A stretch of DNA of 53,153 nt from Aliiglaciecola lipolytica E3 (lineage in GTDB: Bacteria; Pseudomonadota; Gammaproteobacteria; Enterobacterales; Alteromonadaceae), in the NCBI RefSeq assembly GCF_000314975.1, contig NZ_BAEN01000051.1, forward strand, positions 1 to 53,153. Reading direction: 5' to 3'. Below the pieces are notes generated by a model. It searched no databases. It was not told where the DNA came from and saw nothing but the letters and a program-made list of their open reading frames with translations. Made by a program: the position numbers and the translations under genes. Positions 1 to 8,905 of the stretch are shown piece after piece (within the stretch, counting starts at the first letter, position 1; every line of letters starts with the position of its first letter).

Positions 1-147
1 AGTTAATGGGGTGTCTTGGACTTTATACCGATACTTGATTGGCGGAATATAATCATTTTCAATTGCTTCACAGCCACAGTAATAACAAATGTTAAAGTCT
101 ACAGAATCAATAGCTAACAGTTGTTTATACTCTTCTTCAAATTCCAT
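1..147 (-). CDS. Partial small Cys-rich HNH-like protein (5' end only)
   Basis: Reading the minus strand from an ATG at 147 gives 49 codons that run off the window edge. The start is supported by a strong AAAAGGAG ribosome binding site about 8 nt upstream. The peptide contains CYYCGC near residues 21-26, followed by a DYIPP motif about 10 residues later. This resembles the C-x2-C ... D-H-x-P-P opening of HNH-type endonuclease-like proteins, but the usual DH is DY here. Only the N-terminus is visible, so no function can be fixed. It lies downstream of the 3' end of a tRNA gene, a position often used by integrating elements, but no integrase or attachment repeat is visible. Confidence 0.5.
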   Translation of the reverse strand, partial: MEFEEEYKQLLAIDSVDFNICYYCGCEAIENDYIPPIKYRYKVQDTPLT

Positions 148-409
148 AATAACTCCTTTTATTTAAATAAAGTCCCTTATTGGAAGTTACAATGTAAGTT
201 GTTTGGTGTCTAGCAAACTATTGGAAGTCCAATTATTGGATAGTTTTAAAACGTATGGAGGGTACTTTATTGAATTGGAAGTATCTTAGTTTAGGTTGCT
301 CTTTAATTAAATTAGTGTGGTTACAAAATAGAGTTTTTTTATTTTTGGTCACAACCTGGTCACAGAAATTTTTAGTTAGTGAACACTACAATGAAAAGGC
401 CTTTAAAAA
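148..409. other. AT-rich non-coding stretch with small palindromes
   Basis: This stretch separates the partial HNH-like gene from the tRNA. It holds two short perfect inverted repeats, TTACA-A-TGTAA at 187-197 and TTGGA-AG-TCCAA at 221-232, and three copies of TTGGAAGT. They lie upstream of the minus-strand gene and could be regulatory, but nothing else supports that. No convincing gene is seen. Confidence 0.3.
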
Positions 410-486
<77 letters not shown>

Positions 487-654
487 ATATGCATTGGATA
501 TGATTGGGTGCATGATTCTAATGAATTATGGCGCTTTTTCCACTGTTATTTCCGGCGCTGGGTTAAAAAGTCGTAATTGTTGTCTTTCCTAAGCGGTCGT
601 TGTGCGAGTTGCTTTGCCAAAATTGATAGAACTTAGCTAAAACGTGGTCTGCTT

Positions 655-1353
655 TTAGGTGAAGTGAATGAACATATTGGCGGTTAATCGGCCGCTTTGG
701 GGGCTGTCGCTTATATCTATTTCGTCATTTATTAAGCCTGAGTGCAGTATGTTGCCGGGATAAAAAACCAGCCTATTGGGATTATAATCCACGCTGTGGA
801 TCAATTCATATTCGCTGTTTGTTTGGTTAACATATCCAACATTTTCTTCGCTATTGTTTGTGGTGCTTCCTTTGATTAATTCAATATAATTATTTTTTCG
901 ATCTTTGGTGATGCACTCATAGCCTGTGGGTTTGTGCCGAAAGAAACCTGTTCCGCCGTGCGGGTTAGGATTCAGGTAATGGATCATGGCAAAGTACCAG
1001 GGTTCATCGCTGTCGAAATGCGGTTTCATTTGTAATGGATGCAGGTTGCTTGCTGGTATGGAAACCAGAGAGTAATAGGCGCCTAATGGTCTTAATTGTT
1101 TGCTTTTAGGGATCGCGTAAATTTTGTTAATTGGCTCAGCCAAAGCACGTAATATTTGCAGTACATAGTCTTTCGGCAAAATAGCCCGTACTCCGGGATA
1201 CATGGATGAGTTAATGATTCTAAAGTTCGTTGTGTTTACAGCGGTATCAATCAATTCGCTGTAGTTAATTAAAATATTATCCACAATCAGAACTGGCGTT
1301 TTTTCAATGCCTATGAATTGAATGTCAATTTCTGCGTTTGGATTGATTTGCAT
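655..1353 (-). CDS. DUF6445 family protein, Fe/2OG-oxygenase-like
   Basis: This 232-residue cytoplasmic protein has no signal peptide. The family hallmarks are visible: YPGVRA near 52-57, KPHFDSDEP near 110-118, GGTGFFRHKPTG near 133-144, NRLVFYPGN near 193-201 and GRLTANMF near 221-228. H112-x-D114 and H204 are spaced like the iron-binding facial triad of Fe(II)/2-oxoglutarate dioxygenases, and R222 could bind the cosubstrate; this reading is inference. The gene starts 13 nt after the stop of a halogenase gene and is last in the TonB receptor-SapC-halogenase-halogenase series. DUF6445 genes are commonly found beside tryptophan-halogenase-like genes. The true substrate is unknown. Confidence 0.8.
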   Translation of the reverse strand: MQINPNAEIDIQFIGIEKTPVLIVDNILINYSELIDTAVNTTNFRIINSSMYPGVRAILPKDYVLQILRALAEPINKIYAIPKSKQLRPLGAYYSLVSIPASNLHPLQMKPHFDSDEPWYFAMIHYLNPNPHGGTGFFRHKPTGYECITKDRKNNYIELIKGSTTNNSEENVGYVNQTNSEYELIHSVDYNPNRLVFYPGNILHSGLINDEIDISDSPQSGRLTANMFIHFT

Positions 1354-1366
1354 TGTTTGTCGTAAT

Positions 1367-2929
1367 TTACACTTTCTGCATTCCGTATTGCATAATTTTT
1401 TTGATCAAGTCTCGGTTTGTTGGGAGTGCTTTGATGTAACGTTGGGTGAGTTGGGCCGACTCTCGCATATATTGATTCGCTTTTTCGATTTTATCTGCTT
1501 TTAATCCACTTGCTGGCGGATTGGTTTTAAAGCCCATGCCATATAAAACATACTGCCAGCTGGCTTCAGGGAACATCTCTTCGCGAAGCGGGAAGTCATA
1601 TTTGTTGGGAATTTGGGTTTTCCACAATGCCAGTGATTCGTTCAATGTATCAGACCAGGTTTTGCGGTCACAATGATCGAGCCAATATTGTGAATCAGTG
1701 CGTTTTGTCAGAACGTAATGGAGCTTAAGAAAGTCTACGATGGTGTCCCAATAATACTGTAACCGTGTGTTAAATCGTTTAGCAATGACGTCCATGACTT
1801 GGCGGTTAGCGGGTAGATCATTCACTAGCATACTAGCCGATTGTTCGACTAACACTAATGCTGACGCTTCCAGTGGCTCTAGAAATCCTGCCGATAAACC
1901 TATGCCAACACAATTGCGATGCCAAAACGTTTTTCTGTGGCCGGGATCGAAACTAATTTTACGGCAACTAAGATTTTTTTCAGTTTCCGCGTCAACACTA
2001 GCTCTGACATACTCTCGCAAGGCATTTTCAGCTGAATCATCGTCCATGTAGTCGCTCGCAAATACGATACCGACTCCTTTACGAGTGGGCAGTCCAATAT
2101 CCCAAATCCACCCTGCAGAGTGGGCAGTAGAGATGGTATGTGAGGCAATCGGAGCTTCTTCGTTAGGATAGGGCACATGCATGGCTATCGCAGTGTCGTT
2201 AAAAAACGTTTCTTTTTTGCTAATAAATGGAATATTGAAATGTTGACCCAAAAGCAGTGAGGTCAGTCCGCTACAATCAACAAATAGATCTCCTTCTATT
2301 TCACCGTGTTGTTGTGTCATTAACCCTTTAATATCGCCCTGCTCGGTAGAAGTAACGTCGATTACATGGTCAACGATGTGGTTAACCTGCAATTTTTGCG
2401 TGCAATGTTTGTGAAGCAAAATGCCAAGCTTCACTGCATCAAGATGATAAGCATAGTTGGCCACCGAGGCATATTCGGGAGTGGTGATTTGTTTAGGCGC
2501 TAAGCCTCTTTCACAAATATGGCTTTGACAACACACCGCGTCTGCAAACGACATCCCATGATTTTGCTGAAGCCAGGGTGAGACTAAGTCGCTGTCATTA
2601 AACCCATGAGGCAAGACCAACGGATGATAATAAAAGTCGTCTTCTGCACCTGTCACCCATTTGGCAAATTTGGCCCCTTGCTTAAATGCGGCATCGCATT
2701 CGCGAAACAATTCAGTTTCGCTGATCCCAATGCGTTGTAAGGTGTTTCGCATTGACGGCCAAGTACCTTCACCAACGCCAATAGTAGGTACGTTTGCTGA
2801 CTCAATTAAAGTCACTTTTATACCTTGGTTCGATGAAGTGTTGTGCTCTGCTGCAATTAACCCCGCAGTAAGCCAACCTGCTGAGCCACCGCCCAAAATA
2901 ACGATATTCTGAATAGGATCAGCGCCCAT
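1367..2929 (-). CDS. Flavin-dependent tryptophan halogenase family protein (copy 1)
   Basis: This 520-residue protein belongs to the Trp_halogenase family, which uses reduced FAD, oxygen and halide to make hypohalous acid that is passed to a catalytic lysine. The FAD motif GGGSAGWL lies near residues 13-20, the candidate catalytic Lys is K83 (AAFKQGAKF), and the family W-x-W-x-I motif is W274-I-W-D-I278. Near 350 the usual EPLES is EPLEA (E354, A355), and WxWxI is followed by GLP rather than P. The start is supported by AGGAGC just upstream. It lies between another halogenase (54-nt gap) and DUF6445. Related halogenases in TonB-receptor clusters act on indole-like compounds in vitro, but the native substrate here cannot be read from sequence. 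Confidence 0.9.
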   Translation of the reverse strand: MGADPIQNIVILGGGSAGWLTAGLIAAEHNTSSNQGIKVTLIESANVPTIGVGEGTWPSMRNTLQRIGISETELFRECDAAFKQGAKFAKWVTGAEDDFYYHPLVLPHGFNDSDLVSPWLQQNHGMSFADAVCCQSHICERGLAPKQITTPEYASVANYAYHLDAVKLGILLHKHCTQKLQVNHIVDHVIDVTSTEQGDIKGLMTQQHGEIEGDLFVDCSGLTSLLLGQHFNIPFISKKETFFNDTAIAMHVPYPNEEAPIASHTISTAHSAGWIWDIGLPTRKGVGIVFASDYMDDDSAENALREYVRASVDAETEKNLSCRKISFDPGHRKTFWHRNCVGIGLSAGFLEPLEASALVLVEQSASMLVNDLPANRQVMDVIAKRFNTRLQYYWDTIVDFLKLHYVLTKRTDSQYWLDHCDRKTWSDTLNESLALWKTQIPNKYDFPLREEMFPEASWQYVLYGMGFKTNPPASGLKADKIEKANQYMRESAQLTQRYIKALPTNRDLIKKIMQYGMQKV

Positions 2930-2983
2930 TAATCGCTCCTAAATTTGGCTGAGAAGGTTAGCGTAAACATCACTTTCATTAGC

Positions 2984-4486
2984 TCACATTGGTTTTGCTT
3001 TACAGTAGTGGTCTATAAAATTCTGATGGCTCGGCATTTGTGCCACTTCCTGATTAACTTTCGCTTTTAGACCTTCTAAAAATCGCTCTAATTCTACCGT
3101 TTCCATCATATCCACAATGGGGTGATAGGTTTCTGGCATAATATGCTGCCCTAACATTACCTGACTCCAAGAATCGGTGCGAAATAGTTCTTTTTCGGTC
3201 AATGGAATTGTGCCGGTGTCGCGAAATAACTGGATACGATGGGCAAGCTCAGCGGGAATTTCCATGTTTTTACAGTAGCGCCAAAACGCGCTGTCACTTC
3301 GCTCAGTGGCGTGATAATGCAGTATGATGAAATTGCGTACCCGGTCCATCTCTTCTATCGATTGTTTATTAAATTCATCAATATAAGATTGTTTTATCTC
3401 TTGTTGAGGGAACAACTTCAGTAGCCGTAATATCGATGACATCGCCAGATGAATGCTGGTGGATTCGACAGGCTCTAAAAATCCGGCTGAAAGACCAATT
3501 GCAATACAGTTTTTGTTCCATACTTTGGTGCGTCTGCCAGTGGCGTATTTAAATGCGCGAGGCTCGGTAATCGGCTTACCTTCTAAGTTTGCTAACAAGG
3601 TCGATAGAGCTTCATCATCCGACACAAATCGGCTGCTATAAACCATACCGTTGCCCACTCTGTGTTGCAGTGGAATACGCCATTGCCAGCCAAACTTGTG
3701 TGCAATTGCTTGTGTATACGGGCGAGGAGGGCCTACTTTTTCGGTTTGAATGGCTACCGCTGAGTCGCAGGGGAGATAATGGCCATAAGGTTTATAACTG
3801 GTATTTAATGCACCATGAATTAGACGACCGCTAAATCCAGTGCAGTCAATAAATAAATCACCTTCTACTTTACTACCATCTTGCATATCGAGACTATCGA
3901 TATTGCCATTTATCTCGTTGGTATTAACATTGGTGATGATACCTTCAATATGTTTAACGCCATTGCCGATTGCCAAGCGTTTCAGAAATTCGGCGTATAA
4001 ACCGGCATCTAAGTGATACGCATATTGAACGCCTGAGCTGTCACCGCCCATGGCTTTACCTTGTTTTGCTGCAATGAGTTCACGACAATATGCGCCAATA
4101 AGATCATTGTTTAAGCCTTTTTTGCGACCGGCTAACCAAAAATGTTGAAAGTCACATGCCCAGCAATCTTTTCCATTTACCCCAAATGAATGAATGTAAG
4201 AATCGCCTTCGTTTCCCCAGTTATTAAATTCAATTCCCAACTTAAAGGTGGCTTGAATTTCACTCATTAATTGTCGTTCATTGATCCCTAATAAGCGATG
4301 AAAAGTGCGTAAAGGCGGAATCGTTGCCTCGCCTACACCAATTCGACCAATCGCCTCAGACTCAATAATGCTGACATCGAGTTGTTTACCTAGCACCTTA
4401 CCTAGTGCGGCCGCTGCTAGCCAACCCGAGGTGCCGCCACCGGCGACAATGACGCGTTTGCGTGCAGGTGTGGTGTTTGTATTCAT
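2984..4486 (-). CDS. Flavin-dependent tryptophan halogenase family protein (copy 2)
   Basis: This 500-residue halogenase-family flavoprotein is clearly related to, but divergent from, its neighbour. It shows the FAD-binding motif GGGTSGWLAAAALG near 16-29, candidate catalytic K82 (ATFKLGIEF), the canonical WQWRIP motif (W267, W269) and EPVES (E341, S342). It therefore keeps the standard motifs that copy 1 has changed. Its ATG overlaps the TGA of the upstream SapC-family gene by 4 bp (4483-4486), suggesting translational coupling. No flavin reductase gene is visible nearby, so FADH2 would have to come from elsewhere. The substrate is unknown. Confidence 0.92.
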   Translation of the reverse strand: MNTNTTPARKRVIVAGGGTSGWLAAAALGKVLGKQLDVSIIESEAIGRIGVGEATIPPLRTFHRLLGINERQLMSEIQATFKLGIEFNNWGNEGDSYIHSFGVNGKDCWACDFQHFWLAGRKKGLNNDLIGAYCRELIAAKQGKAMGGDSSGVQYAYHLDAGLYAEFLKRLAIGNGVKHIEGIITNVNTNEINGNIDSLDMQDGSKVEGDLFIDCTGFSGRLIHGALNTSYKPYGHYLPCDSAVAIQTEKVGPPRPYTQAIAHKFGWQWRIPLQHRVGNGMVYSSRFVSDDEALSTLLANLEGKPITEPRAFKYATGRRTKVWNKNCIAIGLSAGFLEPVESTSIHLAMSSILRLLKLFPQQEIKQSYIDEFNKQSIEEMDRVRNFIILHYHATERSDSAFWRYCKNMEIPAELAHRIQLFRDTGTIPLTEKELFRTDSWSQVMLGQHIMPETYHPIVDMMETVELERFLEGLKAKVNQEVAQMPSHQNFIDHYCKAKPM

Positions 4487-5199
4487 GACGCTTGTGCTTG
4501 TTTGAATTTAATAAGCTTGTTCACATTGTTCAGTGAACCTGAAATGTAGTAAGCCGCGGACAGAAAGCCCTGACTATTTAATTTTTCTAATTCGCTACTT
4601 GTGAGAGCTAACAGCTTTTCCTCTGCAATAGTATAAGCACCGCTAAAATTCACTTCTTCACCGTTGTGAAGATTAATATTAAGAGTCAGGGGTTCGATTA
4701 GATTGAGCTCATTAAAAGTGTTAATCATAGCAATGAGCGTGGCATTGTTTTCATGCATTTGATACAGGATGTCATTCACGGTTTGTAAGTAATCACTTTG
4801 CTCTTTTCCATCTACAAACAGACACTCCTTACCCTTCTCATCCACTCTAGGATCATCCATATCAATAGATATGATAGGCGTTTTCTTTTTGTCTTCGGAT
4901 TTAAAACCAATTAAAAAAGGACCTTTGCGAAAAGCCATTGGTACGTAGTCGGCTTGCCATTGATTATTTTTCGTTAGGTAAAGGTTTTCATGTTCCGTAA
5001 ACCCCAATAATGCGTTGATAAATAAACGTCCGGTTTCAGGGTGCTTTCTAAACAAAATGGGATATTCTCGCTGCACTTCGCGTAATTCAGAGGGCATTAC
5101 CATTACCGCTCCTTTGTTATGTCCTAGGGCATCAGCAAAGTCGCTATTGATTCTAATATTACTATGTTGGTGTGGATTTAACGCTTGTATATTGGCCAT
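4483..5199 (-). CDS. SapC family protein
   Basis: This 238-residue protein matches the SapC family: the N-terminal half has the characteristic A-x-V(M)-x-P-S-E ... QREYPILFRKHPETGRLFINALLGF pattern near 30-70, followed by an aromatic YVPMAFRKGPF segment near 103-113. There is no signal peptide. The biochemical role of the family is not established. It is placed between a TonB receptor and halogenase genes, an arrangement recurrent in Alteromonadales and Caulobacterales. It is preceded by a terminator-like hairpin after the receptor gene and overlaps the next halogenase gene by 4 bp. Confidence 0.85.
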   Translation of the reverse strand: MANIQALNPHQHSNIRINSDFADALGHNKGAVMVMPSELREVQREYPILFRKHPETGRLFINALLGFTEHENLYLTKNNQWQADYVPMAFRKGPFLIGFKSEDKKKTPIISIDMDDPRVDEKGKECLFVDGKEQSDYLQTVNDILYQMHENNATLIAMINTFNELNLIEPLTLNINLHNGEEVNFSGAYTIAEEKLLALTSSELEKLNSQGFLSAAYYISGSLNNVNKLIKFKQAQAS

Positions 5200-5236
5200 T
5201 AATTTACATCTGTTGAAATGTGTAATACTAGCCTAG

Positions 5237-5265
5237 AAAAAAAATACCGCTCAGACAAGCGGCAT
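5237..5265 (-). terminator. Terminator-like hairpin between TonB receptor and sapC-like gene
   Basis: On the minus strand, CCGCT and AGCGG (5258-5262 and 5247-5251) form a hairpin followed by a run of eight U (the A-run at 5237-5244). It sits after the receptor stop codon and before the SapC-family start, so it could reduce readthrough into the halogenase genes. Confidence 0.6.
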
Positions 5266-5285
5266 TTTTATGCTAGGTAACGTAA

Positions 5286-8200
5286 CTAGAACGTATATCG
5301 TGTTGATAATGCGTATCTAGCGCCGTAGATTTCTAAGCTACGGAATTGACTCTTACTGCGTCCAAAGCGGCGAATATCTTCTTCAAAGATATTAATTCCC
5401 TCTAAAGACACACTCCAGTCTTCAGTAATGTTGTAACCGATAGAGAAGTCTACTTGTTGATAGGCCTCTGTAAATTCCGGTTCATTACCGCCCACATTGG
5501 CACTGTTTAAGAATTCATCGCGCCAGTTATAGGTTATCCGAGCTTGAAGGTCATTATTCTCGTAAATAAACACTAAGTTGGCTGAATCACTCAATCCGGT
5601 TAACGCGAACTGAGCAGCTCCGCTGGTGTCAGCAACATCATAAGAAACTGAACCGCTCACCAAAGTGACGTTGGCCTGAATACCAAAACCGGTCTCACCA
5701 AAGAAGTGTTGTGCTGCAATTTCCCAACCAGAGATTCTTGCATCATTAGCATTAACCGGAGTTGATGCATCTAACACAGACAAAGGATCAGAACTCAGTG
5801 CAACAATATCCACGCCATTTTCCCAACCATTTGCGCCTTCATAAGGTGCAGAATCGAAATCTGCGCCACATAAATTAACATCGACATTTGGGTTGGCGAT
5901 ACAGCCACCGGCACCATCATCTAATGACGCGACCATACGGAATAAATTCTGCTGATTAACGTCTAACCCTCGCGCTTCTAACTCAGCAATCGCTGCCTGA
6001 GCCCGCGGTCCGTTAGAAGGATCGCGTGTGGTATCCGCGATGGTTTCTACTTCTTCGGTACCAATAAAGTTAGGCACACGTTTATCAAAGAAACCTACCG
6101 ATAAATAGCTCGCTTCGCCGTAGTACCATTCAACCGAGAAATCTAAGTTGTTAGACTCAATCGGCATTAAACCCACATTACCATTGGTTGCTGTACCGTT
6201 ACTTGCGCCTAAAATTGTCGGCCCACCAATCGGTCCGCCAATTCCTGATACACCGTGTTGCAATACGGAATAGTCTGCTCTGGCTATGGTTTTGCTCCAC
6301 GACATCTTGGCAACAATATCTTCAGTTAACCCCAAAGATAAGCTTACGCTTGGCAAAATGTGATCATAATCAGCTTCTTTATAAATGAGAGGGGCATTAG
6401 ATGCATCTCCACCTTGCACCAAGAAGTCATTATCGCCTTGCCATAGTATTTCTGGTTGAGCGACTTGTGCTGTCGATGCCACTTCGGTTTTTTCGTAACG
6501 TACACCGGCTATCAAATCGAATGTAATGTCTTCGGTTTCGCCAGAATAATTAAACTGGGTATACAAAGAGGTTATCTTTTCTTCAATTAAACGATTTGTA
6601 CTGTCGACTGGATTGGGTGCCCAATCAAGTCCGATATTACTTGATAATAACTGGCCCAACGCATTTGCGTCGCCAATGTATGAAGTAGGTCCAAAGGTGA
6701 CAAACTCACCGCCTGCTTCACCGCCATAGGCACTTTCAAAGAATGAACGTGCTCCAGGACTCATCTCTGAAGAGTAACCATCAAACAATGATGCAAAGTT
6801 GAGTACATCAACCATATTTTCTGGGATATCACCCGGATTTGACGCCCCCCAGTTCCCTTCTAGCACAGTCTGGTCAAATGAACTGCGGTTTGTGTATTCC
6901 ATGTCACGTGATTCAATTCCGAAGTCAATGGAAGCTTCGTCGGTCAAATTGTAGTTAAGGTCGAGTCGCATCTGAGTCATGTCTGATTCAGTACGGTCAT
7001 ACCAAATTTGACGTACTGTAGAACTCAAATCGCCTTTATCTATTTGACCGGGAACATTACCACCAATGTCGTCGTATTCGTCCCAAACCCCTACAAGTAA
7101 CGGTAAATCACCTGAGTTATCGATACCTTGAACTGATGTACCTTGACCACCAATGCCCACGTTATAGAAGTTACCCGGACCATCGCCGCCAGGCCCTGCT
7201 TTAGCTGTACTGTTATGCGCATCAAATACGACAGTCAGATCGTCAGACACCTGCCATTCAAAGTTTAAGCCTAGTGAATCGAGTTTATTTTCTACATGGC
7301 CACCTTGCACACCAAAATTCACATCGCGTGGATCGTAATTTGGTGAGTTTTCCGTTAACCAATAAAGCGGTGTTGCCACTTCTGTATTGCCATCAAACTC
7401 TACTGCTGAAGTGGGGAAAGCACCACCACCAAACCATAAAGACAATTCATTTCGGTTCGATCTAATATCTTGTTTTGCATAGGTATAATCTAATGTGAGT
7501 TCCATATTATCATTGGGGCGGAACTGCAAAGTAACCTGAGCGTTTTGACGTTCACGTTCAAAATCAAAATGATTGTATCTTAGACCGGGCGTGAAGTTGG
7601 TTTGTGTACCTATGGTGGGTGCATTTGTGATCACCACATCGTCGGTCGTGCCATTGGGGATAAAATCTGCACCTGTATAAGCGCCAGAATAATCATTCCA
7701 ACCATTTGTGAATGCACCTGTCCGGCCATTATCGCGGCGCTGGTGTGACGCAGAAATTGACGCACCAAACATGTCATCAGACCAACTGGCGAAGCCTGAT
7801 AGTTCTGGTGTGATATCACTACCTACGCGATTAGTAGTATCGTGAAGTGCTTTAGCGCCTATTGATGCGCTAAAACCATCATTTTGGAACGGCTTGCGAG
7901 TTTGCAAGTCTACTGTTGCACCAATCCCACCAGAGGCAATATTCGCTTTACCAGATTTGTAAATGGTTGCACCTGAAACACCTTCAGATGCAATATTACT
8001 CATATCGAATGAACGACTACTGTTTAATCCTCCGGCTTCATTAACCTGTGCTGCCGGCATAGTTCGGCCGTTTAACGTTACTTGGTTAAACTCTGGACCG
8101 AAACCTCGCACGGTAACTTGGAAACCTTCACCGTTACGGCGGTCGATGGAAACCCCTGTAACTCGTTGTAAGGACTCTGCCAAATTACTGTCTGGAAATT

Positions 8201-8417
8201 TACCAATGTCTTCTGCGGTGATGGCATCAACAATGCCAACAGATTCGCGCTTTATGTCCATTGATTTGACCATACTTCCACGGATACCCTTCACCAGAAT
8301 GACTTCAGTGTCATCTGTGAGAGCTGCGTCTTGCGCAATCGCTGGCAAGGTTACCGAACCTAAAATTAGCGATAAGCTAGTAGCAAGCTGTGTTCTTATA
8401 AAGTTTTTATGCTTCAC
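5286..8417 (-). CDS. TonB-dependent receptor, large carbohydrate-type
   Basis: This 1043-residue outer-membrane receptor has a signal peptide (positive start, hydrophobic core, cleavage near PAIAQ). A plug domain follows with D-S-N-L-A-E-S-L-Q-R-V-T-G-V-S near 76-90 and V-R-G-F near 103-106. The C-terminus is aromatic, ending in RYTF, as expected for a beta-barrel. Length and plug motifs fit the receptors that Alteromonadales use for oligosaccharides. It is divergent from a GH1 beta-glucosidase gene, and both promoters carry a similar palindrome, so its likely ligand is a beta-glucoside or glucan fragment. That substrate is inferred from context only. Confidence 0.93.
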   Translation of the reverse strand: MKHKNFIRTQLATSLSLILGSVTLPAIAQDAALTDDTEVILVKGIRGSMVKSMDIKRESVGIVDAITAEDIGKFPDSNLAESLQRVTGVSIDRRNGEGFQVTVRGFGPEFNQVTLNGRTMPAAQVNEAGGLNSSRSFDMSNIASEGVSGATIYKSGKANIASGGIGATVDLQTRKPFQNDGFSASIGAKALHDTTNRVGSDITPELSGFASWSDDMFGASISASHQRRDNGRTGAFTNGWNDYSGAYTGADFIPNGTTDDVVITNAPTIGTQTNFTPGLRYNHFDFERERQNAQVTLQFRPNDNMELTLDYTYAKQDIRSNRNELSLWFGGGAFPTSAVEFDGNTEVATPLYWLTENSPNYDPRDVNFGVQGGHVENKLDSLGLNFEWQVSDDLTVVFDAHNSTAKAGPGGDGPGNFYNVGIGGQGTSVQGIDNSGDLPLLVGVWDEYDDIGGNVPGQIDKGDLSSTVRQIWYDRTESDMTQMRLDLNYNLTDEASIDFGIESRDMEYTNRSSFDQTVLEGNWGASNPGDIPENMVDVLNFASLFDGYSSEMSPGARSFFESAYGGEAGGEFVTFGPTSYIGDANALGQLLSSNIGLDWAPNPVDSTNRLIEEKITSLYTQFNYSGETEDITFDLIAGVRYEKTEVASTAQVAQPEILWQGDNDFLVQGGDASNAPLIYKEADYDHILPSVSLSLGLTEDIVAKMSWSKTIARADYSVLQHGVSGIGGPIGGPTILGASNGTATNGNVGLMPIESNNLDFSVEWYYGEASYLSVGFFDKRVPNFIGTEEVETIADTTRDPSNGPRAQAAIAELEARGLDVNQQNLFRMVASLDDGAGGCIANPNVDVNLCGADFDSAPYEGANGWENGVDIVALSSDPLSVLDASTPVNANDARISGWEIAAQHFFGETGFGIQANVTLVSGSVSYDVADTSGAAQFALTGLSDSANLVFIYENNDLQARITYNWRDEFLNSANVGGNEPEFTEAYQQVDFSIGYNITEDWSVSLEGINIFEEDIRRFGRSKSQFRSLEIYGARYALSTRYTF

Positions 8418-8464
8418 ATTAGTTCTCTCTTATTATCTCTCTAGCAATTTAAATTGTGTGTTAA

Positions 8465-8484
8465 GTGAGACAGCGTTTTCCGAG
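8465..8484. promoter_or_regulatory. Weak LacI-type half-conserved operator
   Basis: The core ACAGCGTTTT matches the AAAGCGCTTT centre of the two better palindromes at 8 of 10 positions, and 13 of 20 overall. It lies between the better site at 8501 and the receptor start. It may be a secondary binding site or chance. Confidence 0.3.
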
Positions 8485-8500
8485 TATGACAAAAGACCGT

Positions 8501-8520
8501 TTGAGAAACCGCTTTCTTAA
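8501..8520. promoter_or_regulatory. LacI-type operator at the TonB receptor promoter
   Basis: TTGAGAAACCGCTTTCTTAA differs from the perfect palindrome at 8764 in only two positions. It lies about 85 bp upstream of the receptor start, a normal place for a LacI-family repressor site. Confidence 0.65.
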
Positions 8521-8763
8521 AGGTAATTTATAGTTTGCTGGTCGTCAAATAAAATTTACAAATATTTCACAAATGTTGCTAATTTATTCTCCAATTCAAT
8601 TTATCTCAATTTCGTCAAAAACCTTTTACTGACTGACTTTTCCGTTAATAACGCTGTTTAATAACGGGTTTTTTATACTTTAAATTATTTTTTAGGATTC
8701 GTGCTTTATTAAATGTTAAAAGTATGTTTTTCGTAAGTGGCTTTAAAGTGGATGTTAAAATTA

Positions 8764-8783
8764 TTAAGAAAGCGCTTTCTTAA
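8764..8783. promoter_or_regulatory. Perfect 20-bp palindrome, LacI-type operator at GH1 promoter
   Basis: TTAAGAAAGCGCTTTCTTAA is a perfect inverted repeat centred on GC|GC. LacI-family operators are palindromes with a central CG, and a LacI-family gene lies in the operon that starts just downstream. The site overlaps the candidate -35 box of that operon, which suits repression. Confidence 0.75.
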
Positions 8784-8805
8784 ATGTGGTTTCGCGTGCT
8801 ATACA
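8777..8805 (+). promoter_or_regulatory. Candidate sigma-70 promoter for GH1 operon
   Basis: A -35-like TTCTTA (8777-8782) is followed after 17 bp by TATACA (8800-8805). The -35 is weak and lies within the palindromic operator. Confidence 0.4.
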
Positions 8806-8905
8806 TATAAGTGATTTCTGTAAAATGAGTTCAGTCAAATCGAATTTTGTCATTCGTTTTTTGGAATGGATATTAAATTGAAAACCTAACTTACAAGATA
8901 TAATC

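Larger units (their letters stand above)
8418..8905. promoter_or_regulatory. Divergent promoter region between TonB receptor and GH1 gene
   Basis: This 488-bp AT-rich region separates the divergent receptor and beta-glucosidase genes. It contains three copies, of decreasing quality, of a LacI-type palindrome (listed separately), and a sigma-70-like promoter reading toward the GH1 gene. No gene is supported inside it. Confidence 0.7.

Noticed and set aside
7963-8520. Plus-strand 185-codon open frame
   Set aside because: It is the antisense shadow of the 5' part of the TonB receptor gene and crosses the operator.
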